DNA from: Mantamonas sphyraenae
Lineage: Eukaryota > CRuMs > Mantamonadidae
DNA: 64,000 bases
Direction: 5' to 3'
Assembly: GCA_026936335.1 (NCBI GenBank)
Contig: JAPMXV010000046.1
Coordinates: 1 to 64,000 of the forward strand
Shown: piece after piece, positions 45,201 through 56,625 of the stretch
Layout of the letters: each line of letters starts with the position of its first letter
Position numbering within the stretch: position 1 is the first letter of the stretch
Position numbers and translations under genes: made by a program
Notes under the pieces: model-generated
The model's database searches: none
Seen by the model: the letters and a program-made list of their open reading frames with translations, nothing else
What the model was told of the DNA's origin: nothing

Positions 45201-48200
45201 TGCACGGCGTTGCCCTTAGCATTGCCAAGCAGAGCCAGGAGGGCGTGGACCTCACCTGCGGTGAGCTCAAACGTAAGCGCGGATGCCCCAACTTGTTCGG
45301 CCACACGCACCGAGCTCAGTGGCACTGTCACAGCCTCCACGTGCACACTTCCATACTTGGCCACCGTGCACATACCCTCCTGAGCCATCATCTCCACAAT
45401 CAGACCCAGTCGTTGCCCGCCATCCATGCGTACAGCCGCTCCCAGCCGCAGCACTTCGTGATGTCCTCCCAGCACGGCCAAGGCACCCAGCTGCCTTGCT
45501 ACAATCTCGCTCGACCCACCATGATCATCCATACCTCCCAAGTACCTGTGCAGCGTCTCATCCACAAGCACACGCCATTCGGACGCCGGGCCGTCCTGCA
45601 ACAGTCGTCGTACGGTTGCCACCAGATCGCACGCAAGCGCAACACGCTCCGCGCCATTGTGCATCATGGGTGTTTGCGGCGTTTCAGACGCACTCATCGG
45701 TGCAGAGGCTTCCCCAATGCGCTCCAGCATCCATGTCACGATCGGTGTATCGATTCCGCATGCATCCAGGGCCTGCTGAGCTTGATCCACGTCCACAACA
45801 CGCAATACATCACCCAACACACGCAACGCGACGTGTTTGTCCACGTGAGCGATGCGGTTGCTGACCACAACGCGCACCACCAGCTCCAGGTGCTTTGCAC
45901 TCGTCACGAGCTTCGCACCCTCGGGCGTGCACGTGCACTGGCGCATCATGCTCAGGGCACTCCAAAGCCTGTCCAAATCCACGGGTTCGTCCCGCATTTC
46001 ATCTCCCACAGCAAACGGGCTTTCCTCAACGATGCTCTTTGCCAACGCGACCACGTCCGACTTGCTCATGCCCTCATCTTTGTGGCGCCGCATTTCCACG
46101 TCGTATACCATGCCAACAAAACCGGCCGCCACCTCGGGTGAAGACGTGTCTGAGAATGGGTCCACACGTGTCCCCACGTACAATGGTGCCTCTTGGCGCT
46201 CCAACCGCCTGGCCTCCACCGCCTGCGCACCCGGTTTTGACTTTTTGATGCGCTTCTTCTTGTGTGAGCGACCGTTTACACACACATGCAGACTTTCTCC
46301 CAGCAACACGCACACGTGGTTGAACTTTTGTGCGGTCACGCACGTCAAGGCCACCGAAACGCTGCCGAAACTGACCGCCAGTGAGCTGCCCTCCAGTGTG
46401 ACCTGCAACAAGCGGGCCTTCTGGTGGGGAAGCCCCAAACTGAGCACATGTCCTTCGTGTCCGCTCCCATGTCCCGTTCCGCCCGCAGCCAGCCAGAAAG
46501 AGATCAACACGCCACGTGTGCCGTGGCGATCCGCGACACCCATTGCACCGGGGATTACACGGCCCAGATTCTGGCTGCAAGCCACCGAACCAGCCACCAG
46601 TTTCTGATTCACAGCATCACCTCGTTCGTCCGTGGTGGTGGTCGTGACATTCGCCACATCGGTACCCGTCTGGGTTTCGTCGCCGTCTCTGTCTCCAAGC
46701 GCCTTACATGCTTGCTTGAATGCCAGGTCAAACAGGCCGTGCTGCAGTTTGTTCAATTGGACACGGTCCACGTCATCCTTGCTGTACCTATGGGTTGTCT
46801 CGCCGTCCAGGGTGGTGGCCGCCGGCGACCACCCGCGCAGCGACTCCAACAGCAGGTACTTGTGCAGCGTCTCGACTTGCAGACGCATGGCGCTGCGCGG
46901 CTCCTGTGAGTCTTCGGACGAATCCAGCAGCTCCAACAACATGTTGACAATGCCCGCGTCATACAGAGCGTCCTTGTCTTCAGCAAGCATTGTTACCACG
47001 CACTCATTCAAAACCATGGCCAGCACGCGCTTGCTGTTCTGCACAGCCACACTCGAAGACTCGTACTTTCGAGTATCTTGATATTGCCGTTGTGCCAGGC
47101 GCACGATCTGACGCATGTAGGCCAGCCACGCGTTCTTGAGTTCACTTGCAATGCGTACGCCACACAACCTCGCCTCGTGCAGGTAGTGCATACGTTGACC
47201 CTTGTCGTTGCAAAGCCTTTGCAGTGCACTCATCAGCGCCTGAAGTTCGGCCTGTTCGCCGAAGCGTTCGTCCTGCATGAGCAGCTGCAACAATTCAGTC
47301 AATTGAGCGTAGCTACGACTGCGATGCAGGGCACGCATCTGAGCTGCACGCACCAACTTGCCCACCTCGTTGGGTGTGACGTCGAAATCCAGGGCAAACG
47401 CGGCCACCAGCTTGCTCGGTGCGTTGTCCTCCTTGGTCATGCGTTTCTGTGCCAACAGAGCCTCCTTGCGCGCGGCCAGCAGGTCTTTCAGCACGGATAC
47501 GCTGCTCAGACCTGCACGCACCTTTGACCACGACGCACTGCTCGTTGACGAGGCACTATCAGGCCGATCGTCCACATCATCCACGTATGCCTGCGGCCCA
47601 TTCGCCTCTGCCTGATGACTCGTGCTTGAGCTGCTACCGCTGCTGGTTGCAGACGTAGCTTCGGACACTGTGCGAGCGAAGGATTTGGTGATGAGCAGGT
47701 TGGATGGCGTGTCGCTTGACGGGGCAAACATATGCAGAAACTGAACGCGCTCGAGCACTGAGTAGACCAGCGCTTCAGCGGATAATCCGTCCTCGTTCTT
47801 TTTGCGTTCCTCGTTCAACTGCTTTCCCATCCCAGAAACAACAGACACACTGCTTGTCCACAGGGTAAGAACGGCAGCCCAGCCGTCTTCGTTGTCGTCC
47901 GCCAAATCTGTCGCGCCACCAGCGACCGCTGCGTCGAGGGCCATGGCCGTGTGCATCATGTTCTCCATTTTGAGCATACATGCAAACACAGTGCGCACGG
48001 CACACTCGACATCGTTGCTCAAAGCTCGCAAAGCCGCGCCTGTACGGCGCAGTGTCTTGGCGACGCTCTTGCGCTCCTCCAACAGCCGCAACAAGGCCAC
48101 GTCATTGCCATCCACAATGGCTGCACTGAAGGTCTCAATCTCTACAATCGACGACACCGAGCGATTGAGGAGCGGAGAAGCGCGTGCCTTGGCACCCAGA

Positions 48201-51200
48201 GCACTTCGCCCCTTTCCGGCATCTGCCGATGGCCCTTGCACGTCCTCCAGCGAGATATCCATGGCCGGTTCTTCGTAGCCACCAGAAAACAAGCTGTTTT
48301 CAAGATATCGGTGCAGTTTGATCTCCAGCGCGTTGCGTGCTGGACCGCGCACACCTTGAGCCATGCACATTCCAGCAAACGAGGCACACATCGACGCAAA
48401 CGTCGACACAATCTCCACCTCCTTGGCCAGGTACATGTCTACGAGAACCAACGAGACAGTGACGGCAGCCGAGCCTTCCAAACGCACCAACCCATCCTTG
48501 CCCACAACCACCAGCCTGTCGACTCCCTGCACGTTGGTCGACATACCGTTCGCATGAACAGTGATCATCACTTCTGGTGTGTTCACCTTTGCCTCTTCCT
48601 CCTCGTCAACCTCGATCGTTTCCACTTCATCGTCAAATGTCTCGGTTTCCTCGTCCTCGTCCGCATCTTCGTCCTCCTCCTCCTCATCATCATTTTCGTC
48701 CTCCTCCTCATCATCATCATCCTCGTCCTCATCATCCTCGTCCTCGGATTCATCTTCTTCCTCATCCTCGTCATCATCCTCGTCCTCCATCCAGGTCTCT
48801 TCCACTACGTCCACATCCACATCATCATCCGACATTTCGCTGGCTGATGACGATGACGAGTTGCTTTCTGATGATTCGCCCTCGTCCTCCTTCTCATCCT
48901 CCTCAAGTTCCTCGTGCTCCTCGTCGATGTCGTCGTCCTGCTCCTCGTCTGAGCTGCCATCGCTTTCGTGGTCGCTCGTGGCGGATGTGGAGTCGTGATC
49001 GCTCTTTGCAGGGGCCACCGTCACGCGAAGTGTCTTTGCGTACGGAAGAAACAGAACGCGTGCGCTGGTCTCCTCTTCTGGAAGCAGCGTGATCTGCGGC
49101 AGCTCGAGGGCAGACTGGTAGGCAGGGAGCCCCCGCGGGAGGTGCTTTGTGACGAGGCTGACGTTCCGCACCAAAGTGCACGCAGCATCGCGCAGAGGCG
49201 AAAGAATCTGCGCTTGCGACGTTGGCAACGACATCAGACTCTGAAGCAGAAGCGCACCCAATTGTGGCAACCAGCTGCGTGCCAGTAGACAAAGCACCTT
49301 GTGTTGCATAACGTCCTCAGGACCCTGAGATGGCAACAGAGTCACCTCTGTCGATTCTGCCACAGCCGGTGAAAGGCTGTTTTCGCCGCCGCTGCTCTCA
49401 TGAGCGTCTTGCACCATCTGCAGCGTGTCGTTTGCCATGCTCAGGACCGCCTTGGCAACCACGGCGGCCACTTCTTGCAACACTTGCAAGTGGGACGTGC
49501 TCGAATTCTTTCCTTCTTCCTCATCGCTTGCGTCTGGATTGGATTGGCTGGCTCGCTGCAGTCCTCCGATGAGCTGAGTCAGGGCTGCAAACAGCATCCG
49601 CTGAGACTCGCTCTCGCTTTGACGCACAAAGGCGAGCGAGTCTGCCTCGCGCATTTCCATGTTGGAGTCCACGTACGCTTCAGTCTCTTCCATCAAAGTG
49701 GCTGTGACACATGCAAGGAAGCGATCAATACTGGACACGGCGTCCACGGACTCCAGGTCTGCCAGAAGAGTGTGCCAAAGCTCGGTAGTGCGCAGCCGCT
49801 GCGACAGCGAGCGAAACAGCAACGTTTCACCCGCATCCAGCTTGTTTGCGTTCTCCACACACTCTACAAACTGATCCAACTGCTCGGGAATGCTCGCAAA
49901 GAAGACAGCCGGCAGAGCGCACATACACTGCACTGCCTGCAGGCGCACCGCTTCCACAGCGTCCAGTCTGCTTTCGAACCTCTCGATTTGGACAAAGGCC
50001 GGGTCGTGTTTGCGCAGGTCGTGCACCGTCTTTGTCAGCGCCTGCTGCAGATCTTGTGGGATGTGTGTGTGCTTCCGCTGGGCCATGCTCAGACTGCCCG
50101 AGAGCATGCGCAGCGAGGCCACAAGCATGTACACAAGGGTCATGAATCGCTGCGAGGATATCTGCTCCAGAGAGTGTGGATCTGCGTAGAACACAGCCAC
50201 GGCGTGCTCGTTGACCACCTCGTTCAGCAGAGCGATCCCCGCTGCCGAATGGTCGGTCCAGCCTGTTCCAGCGACCTGGTTTACATCCAGTGCCTGCTCG
50301 TCCTTTTTGATGAGCTGGTTGCGCGCGTCGTTCACGTCAAAGCCACCGCTCAAACGGTCCAGCTCTGCGAAAAGCCGTACGCTGATGTCCAGACCGGAAG
50401 GAGCGGCGACAGCAACAGGAGTGCTGCTAGAACTAGAACTGCTGCTGGAATAGCTGTTGCTGTCGCCGGAACGCATGTGGATCGTCGACGCGGACGTTTG
50501 TGCCTCGGGAATAAACAGAGCACATCCGGCAACAGAGCCAACTTCTCCGTGTTGGGGCATGGACAAGTTGGCGTGTTGCTGAAAGTGGAGCTGTTCGTCG
50601 CGCTCTTGGTGGCACCAAACGGTGTTGCGGGTGGCATCGTAGCAAAACGTACTGGATTTGTCCGTTTTCACCACTTGCTGGAAGCACAGCCTGCCCGAGT
50701 CGAGATCAAACAGGGAAACGATCTCCGAGTTGCTTGAGAGTTTGCCAATGCGACTGCGTACGAGCTCATCATGACGCTCAACCGGCAGCACCAGCGCCAG
50801 GTGGTGTCCGTTTGTAAAAGTGCGCGCTTGGCCAGTCAGGTCTTCGTTGTGCATGATGGACAACGTGTCAGCGACGTCTACATCATCCACACATGTGACG
50901 AGAATACCGTTGACAAACGCGCAGTTGGCTTTGCTGACGTGCGATGCACTGACGCGCACCTCGAGTGAGAGACCGGGACTGCTGCGCACCTGCACCGGAA
51001 ACTGGATGTCCACCGCGCTGTGAAGCGAGCGAGCCACGTCATACACGTCAAAGGAACTGGCCACCAACCTGCCGTTGGCATACACGTCCAGCGGCACGTT
51101 GTACTTCTCCTCTGCGCTGACTCCTTGGAACTGGCTGAATTTGAGTGTGACGACGTAGCAGCCTGGTGCCAGCGGCAGTTCGTAGCGCAGTGGCTGGTTG

Positions 51201-53037
51201 GCGTAGCGGTAGCTTGCGTACAAGTCAGAATCTCGCGTTTCGTCGACTTTGCCCAAGTACTTGGCGGAGAAGGAGCTGTTGAAGTAGTCGTCAGCTTGGT
51301 ACTGGATACCCTCCTGCGAGAGGTAGGTCAGACCCCCGCAGTTGATGGCCAGGCTGATGGAGCCCGTGAGGTTGTGCTTGGAGTCACGGGGCTTTGGCAT
51401 TCCGAGGAGAGGGACCACGCGCGTGAGTTCCATCTCCTTGTCCGTATCAAAGGCGCGCACGAAAAAGCCGTCCTCTTCGGTGCCAGTGACCTCGTAGAGG
51501 AAGCGGCCGTGCGATGTGACGGGCTTGCACTTCTTCGCTGGAGCCTCGTCCTCAACCAGCTGCTTCGGCTTGGAGACCGCCTGCAGATTCTGGCGGTTGA
51601 TGCTGACGAAGCCTGCATGGGTGCCAAAGAACAGAGTTGCGCCCACAAAGCAAAGCCAACCGTCGCCAGGTTGTCCAACCTCGTCCTGGAAGGTGGCGTT
51701 GTGGCTGTACACTTTGCCTGCTGTGGTCTGGGTGCCCGGGTAGCCCGTGCCAACTTTGAGGAGTCCAAACTTGGCGGCATGAACATACAGATGACGCCCA
51801 TCGCATGCGATGGCCACCTTTTGGTCCTTGAGACTCTGTTCGGCGCCGACGGCAAAGTCGACGGGGAATGATTGGACGAGGAGAGACGAGCCAGCAAGGG
51901 AGAGCAGGCGCAGGTTGGCTGGCATGGCAGCCAGGCGAGCCACTGCGGGGGACAGGTCCAAGGCTTTGTCGTTGAGAGGCTCACGAGCGAGGAGCTGGAC
52001 AAGGCGTATGAGGTTGGTCATGGAGCGGCGGGCGACGGCGAGGTCGAGGAGCAAGACAAGAAGGGTCTGGACGTACTGTGTCCATTGGGAGGCCGAGACA
52101 GAGATGTCTGCGTCCGGTATGTTGGCTGTGATTGTCAATTGTGCAAGGAGGGCGTCAAAAAGCTGGTCGAGGGCCGTGGCGATGAACGGCGGGAGACCGA
52201 GCTTGGAGGTTGTGATCAACGAGAGGGTGTCTTGGACGACGTCGAGAACCTGCTGCATGCTGGCCGTGTTCTCCACGCCCAGAGTGCCGAGCATGATCAT
52301 GGCCACGCGGATGGAGGCCTTTGCGAGTTCAGCCATGGGGTCGACTGTGCCCTGTGCGCTTGCGGCCTGTTTGTTTGCCTCCTGGCGCTTGTGCGTTTGA
52401 GCCAAGGCCAGCGATCGATAGTGGGCGACATGCACTCTGCGCACTGTATCCAGACGTTTGCGAAGCGAAGTCACCGCAGCTTCAGCCATCTTTGGTGGGA
52501 GGGCGAGGGAGTCAGGTCAGGTCAGAATTCCAATTGTGTGTGCATCTGGCTCCTACGTGTGCCCGGCTGGGTTGGTGCGTGCCTGCAACCACGAAGAACC
52601 TACAGCAGCGCGCGATGTGTTGGAAAGCAAGGATGTTCGCAGGATCTGCAGTTCGTCAACATCGTCTATGGCCAAGGCGTCGAGGAGCCGCTGCTTCGGC
52701 TCAGCCGCAATTTGCTTGTCAACGTTGTCTGCGGCCTGTTGCCAAGCTGACACGTTGTGAAAAGACACGAATGAGGCGTGAGTATGGTGTGTGTGTGTGT
52801 GTGAGTGTAGGTGTGTGGAGGGTGGGCATAGACTAGACACGTACTGTTTGGGCTCTCAAAAGTCGGGTCTAGCGCAGGCGCACTTGAGTCAACGTGGCCA
52901 GCCAGTTCCCAAGCGCCCAACGGCTGGTTGATCCACACACTGTCGCTTTGCTGTGTGGCCTTGACGTCCGACGCAAGAAAGTCCACAACTTGACCTGGAC
53001 GATCAAAGTACTCCGTTTGGATCGGCGTCAACGACAT
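37809..53037 (-). CDS. Giant HECT-type ubiquitin ligase (HECTD4-like)
   Basis: Proposed exons are 53037-52845, 52746-52604, 52489-39279 and 39192-37809, whose phases add up exactly to 4,976 residues. The C-terminus is a HECT domain with catalytic Cys4944 in LPEAHTCYFTLDLPEY. Upstream are a malectin-like domain (about residues 490-650), very acidic stretches (coded near 48600-48960 and 41770-41940), a LamG/concanavalin-like region (near 46100-46600), two SPRY-like regions (near 44130-44480 and 39640-40210) and an EAKD-type repeat. HECTD4 is the likeliest orthologue by size and layout, but HERC-type giants are not excluded. The last intron contains a hexamer repeat and is inferred from phase; otherwise a frameshift separates the HECT domain from the rest. 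Confidence 0.82.
39217..39277. repeat. (GATGAC)n hexamer repeat, probably intronic
   Basis: About ten GATGAC units lie just upstream of the HECT-domain exon. Translated on the minus strand they give more than 20 serines before a stop. Treated as part of an 86-base intron (39193-39278, GTCGTC...GCGACAG) they disappear and the HECT frame joins. Confidence 0.88.
42990..43075 (-). repeat. EAKD-type coding repeat in the HECT ligase
   Basis: A short unit of roughly 12-24 bases encodes a run of D-E-A-K, D-E-A-N and D-T-K-D variants, giving a charged, probably helical linker between globular regions. The period keeps the frame. Confidence 0.8.
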
Positions 53038-53145
53038 TTCGGTGGGTTTGGCAGCGCCAACAGGTGGAATGGAGCAAGGTGCATGTCTCTGAGAGAGGAA
53101 TGTGGAGAGAGGGAGAGTGTGTGTGCTAGTTCTGTCTTCAAATGC

Positions 53146-53856
53146 TCATCGACGTCCACCCTTGCCACGGCCTCGGCCACGACGGTTGTCGTTCTTGTTG
53201 CCGCCTCCAATGCGGCCGCGACCCCTTCCACGTCCACGGTTCTTGTTGTCAGAGCTGCGCTTGTGGTCTACCTCCTTTTGCACCTTGTCGACGACCTCGT
53301 CCGGAATGCAGAGGTACTTGATGGTGTTGCCGCGAATGTAGCACTCGGGAAGCTTCCAGAATTTGTCTCCACCCTGCGTGGATGGATGTAGGTAGGGGAT
53401 GTGCAGTGTCAGTGGTGCTCGGCGGCGAACAACGGCTTGCAGACATGGAAACAGCGGCGCTAGGGACCAACTTCCGCCGACTCGCGCGGCACGCGGGACG
53501 TTGTCCCTCTTTTCGTCCTCACCTTGGACGTGCAGATCACCTCGCTCAAGTTGATGTTCATCCAGCTGTCGCAGTTCACCAGCATTCCGTTGTACGTCTC
53601 GCCGTTCTTCAGTTCGACCAGCTGTGTGTGTGGGGTTAGCGTCGATCCAGCCCGCAGCCACCGCTCGCGACGTTCCGGCCGTCCACTTACCATGCCATGG
53701 CCTTGGGCAGCGCGCAGCAGCGACAAAGGGAGCTGTGGGGAGACATAGGAGGCGTACATGGTGTGAGGTTTGGCGCAAGGGTGAGCATGCGTGAGTGCAG
53801 CCACGCTGCGGGATGGTGCCTCGGCTTTCGTCGAAAGCACTCGCTTCCACGCACCA
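53146..53856 (-). CDS. LSM4: U6 snRNA-associated Sm-like protein LSm4
   Basis: Exons are 53856-53854, 53732-53691, 53621-53523 and 53373-53146, giving 123 residues. The Sm fold is unmistakable: [47 protein letters not shown] and then [20 protein letters not shown]. The tail is RG-rich (RGRGRGRG). LSm4 is part of the LSm2-8 ring on U6 snRNA in the nucleus and the LSm1-7 ring in mRNA decay. All introns are phase 0. The first coding exon appears to be the ATG alone, followed by GTGCGT; an alternative start at an in-frame ATG near 53761 would add MYASYVSPQ and skip that intron. Confidence 0.92.
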   Translation of the reverse strand, partial: WCVEASAFDESRGTIPQRGCTHACSPLRQTSHHVRLLCLPTAPFVAAARCPRPWHGKWTAGTSRAVAAGWIDANPTHTAGRTEERRDVQRNAGELRQLDEHQLERGDLHVQGEDEKRDNVPRAARVGGSWSLAPLFPCLQAVVRRRAPLTLHIPYLHPSTQGGDKFWKLPECYIRGNTIKYLCIPDEVVDKVQKEVDHKRSSDNKNRGRGRGRGRIGGGNKNDNRRGRGRGKGGRR

Positions 53857-53984
53857 TTTTCCAGTGCCTTGCCGTTCGCACCCCTGTGTGTCACTGCACA
53901 CCTGCCACGTTGGAATCCACACAGGACAAAGTCTCTACACACAGGAACAGCCGATTGAACATGGTTTTATGGATCGTGCCCGCT

Positions 53985-54749
53985 TCAGAAGCCATCAGCA
54001 CCCACCCGGTCTCGAGGAATCAGCCGCAGCTCCGAGCCGTACTTCAGAAACACGGATGCAGCATCTGTTTTCGGGTTGATACCCACGCCATCTGTATGGG
54101 ACAGTTTGTACATATGTGCCAACGCCCCGTGTCTCTCTGTGTCAGCGTCTCACAACCTCTCGACGGGCTGCGACGTGGCCATTGGCCACGTGCAACTTCG
54201 CCTTTCCTTCTCCCTTGCGTGTGTGTGTGCGGACGGTCAATCCCATTTCCGTCCCCCTTTTGCAGACACAATGTCCTAGGCAGCCTTTGGAAGCACTCAA
54301 CGTACCGTTTGTGATCACAGCAGAGGTGGACGAGTCGACGTCAAACTGCGTCCGCGTTGAGAACAAACACGCCCCCCGGACAGACCCACGACCAGGACCA
54401 TGTCAGCGTCAACACCGCTGTGTACAACACACTCGTTCACGTTTCGTGCTCTTCCATCGCTGCATCCAACCCACCTCCTCGGCCACAAACTTGATCACCT
54501 GTGTAAACGGCGTCTCCTCAGGCACGCTCACACTGAACCCCACCCTTCCGAGTTAGTTCTGCCTCTTTTGCTCCCGCCTTCGCCACGCGCTCTCCTGTTC
54601 CACACACACACACACACACCCTGTCGTCCCTGCAAGCGGAAGCACACCATTTGGTCCCGTCTCCTCACCCGCAAAACCTACACGCGGTACGGCAACTTTG
54701 GGTCGCTGGTGAGCGTGATCTTGAACGTCACTTTCTGGCTCGTGCTCAT
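53985..54749 (-). CDS. UFM1: Ubiquitin-fold modifier 1 (UFM1)
   Basis: Four small exons (54749-54682, 54532-54475, 54345-54306, 54091-53985) join in phase to give 90 residues. The product reads [18 protein letters not shown], then [27 protein letters not shown] and [18 protein letters not shown], which aligns end to end with UFM1. Gly86 should become the exposed C-terminus after a UFSP protease removes ADGF, and would be activated by UBA5, passed to UFC1 and attached by UFL1, mainly to ribosomes at the ER. Every splice site is GT-AG with good flanks. The largest exon is 107 bases, so the gene is easy to miss. The start ATG (GAAGAATGAGC) is 126 bases from the divergent USP start. Confidence 0.93.
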
Positions 54750-54875
54750 TCTTCTGCGCAAAAAGCACACACAAACACGCGTGTCATACAGAGTTAGATG
54801 CCATGCTTTCCCCATTTCCTTTCCTCACTCTTCGTCCCGTTGTGAACCAACCAAACAACGACGGGGTGATTTCCA
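54750..54875. promoter_or_regulatory. Divergent promoter region, UFM1 and USP12/46
   Basis: Only 126 bases separate two outward-reading start codons, so the two genes must share or overlap promoters. No TATA-like element is obvious. Confidence 0.45.
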
Positions 54876-56625
54876 ATGGGTGGGTCATCGCAATCCAAGC
54901 TCGAGAAAGCCCTCGGAGATGATACCACCGGCACCGAGAAGTTCTTTGGCTACGAAAATGTGTGTTTCTCACGCCTGGGTTGCCCTTTGTGGTGCCATTT
55001 CCGCCTCTCCCGGTTTCCCACTCGCCTTCCAAGCTCTGCTGCACATGCGCGTCCTTACAGGTCTTCTTCCACTGTCCATCTTGTTTTTATCTCATCCCCC
55101 TCTCTTTCTGCCTTCCACTCACCTCATCGCGACGTGCGACCCCTTCGTGGACGACCAGTTTGGAAACACCTGCTACTGCAACTCCGTCCTTCAGTCACTC
55201 TACTTCTGCGACGGCTTCCGCGAACATCTCATCGAGTACTACCATGCAAACAAATCCAGTGACAAGCGTACGTTGTCCTTGCCTCTCCTCCACACGTTTA
55301 CCCGACTCTGCTCGGTCCTCAGCAAAGCCGCTCACGCGTCCGACCCCTCCCACTCGCAGTACAAGTCGATGACGAAGAATACACCTTGCTCGCTGCCATG
55401 GCCGAGCTCTTTGCCAACGTGGCCTCACAAAAGAAGCGCTCAGGCAGCCTGGCACCGCGGAACTTCATCCAAAAGCTGCGCTACGACAATGGTTCGTCTC
55501 CACCACGCCTCCGCACGTTTCCCGTCCTCTGCCCGCCAACGCGCTCACCGCCCACTCCTCCTGCACACAGAAATCTACCGCAGCACAATGCATCAGGACG
55601 CCCACGAGTTTCTCAACTACACACTCAACAGCATGGCCGAGCAGCTCGAGCGAGAGAACGAAGCCGCTGAGGCAAGCAACGAATCGGCTTCCCGTTCCTC
55701 CACATCTCGTCTGGGCAAGCTCAAGCGGCTCAAATCCTCCTCAAACAAGGCATCTACCTCCACATCCTCCGACTCCACCGTCTCCAGCAGCACCAGCACC
55801 GACAGCTCACACAAAACATGGATTCACGAACAGTTTGCAGGCGTCCTCACAAACGAAACCATCTGCCTGGGCTGTGAAAGCGTATGTGCTCATCCTTTTT
55901 GCATGCCATGTGTCCTTCCACCCTTTCCTGGCCCTCGTCTCACACCGCCTGCACCGCCTACACCCCCGGCCCCGTCCATCCCATTCCCGTAGCGCACGGA
56001 ACGCGAGGAGAATTTCCTCGATCTCAGTATTGATGTGGAGAAGAACAGCAGTGTAACGGCCTGCCTTCGCAAGTTTTCATCCACAGAAACGCTCAAAAGC
56101 GAGGAGAAGTTTCACTGCGACACCTGCAACAGCTTGCAGGAAGCAGACAAGCGCATGCGCATCAAGAAATTGCCAAAGGTCCTTGCCTTGCATCTGAAGC
56201 GCTTCAAGTACAGCGAAGAGCTGAATCGCATGAAGAAGCTCAACTGCCGTGTGGTGTTTCCTTTTGACCTGCGCCTGCCCAATGTTACCGACGACCTGGA
56301 CGACGTCCTGTACAAACTCAAGTCCGTGGTGGTGCACATTGGCAGTGGCATCTACCAGGGCCACTACATCTGCCTTGTCAACTCGAACGGCCGTTGGGTG
56401 CTCTTTGACGACGACGAGGTCGACCTCCTCGACGAAGACCGCGTCCCCTTGTTCTACGGTAGCACTCACGACACAGCACAATCCACCGAAGCTGGCTACC
56501 TGCTTTTCTATGCCCGTGAAGAGGAAGACGAGGAGGAGGCTTGGGTTGAACAAACGTTCGTCGCGCTCCCACGACAACCCCCATCCAAAACTTGCTTTCT
56601 TCTCTCTCCCGCCACCCAATTTCAC
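54876..56625 (+). CDS. Ubiquitin-specific protease, USP12/USP46 type
   Basis: Exons are 54876-54959, 55159-55267, 55360-55491, 55571-55881 and from 55993 on, and all phases agree. The catalytic Cys box is FGNTCYCNSVLQSLYFC, the USP12/46 hallmark MHQDAHEFLNY follows, and the His box is GSGIYQGHYICLV with Asp in WVLFDDDEV. Zinc pairs are CLGC and CDTC. Human USP12/46 work with WDR48 and WDR20. A Ser-rich insert (coded 55680-55810) is longer than usual. The family normally ends just after GYLLFY (about 56515), but here the frame stays open through an acidic tail and straight into the start codon of saccharopine dehydrogenase at 56626 with no stop. The true 3' end is therefore uncertain: fusion, an unseen intron, or a lost stop. 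Confidence 0.9.

Noticed and set aside
53460-53942. Long minus-strand ORFs covering LSM4 as one reading frame
   Set aside because: They run through introns. The conserved LSm4 blocks lie in separate exons with good splice sites.
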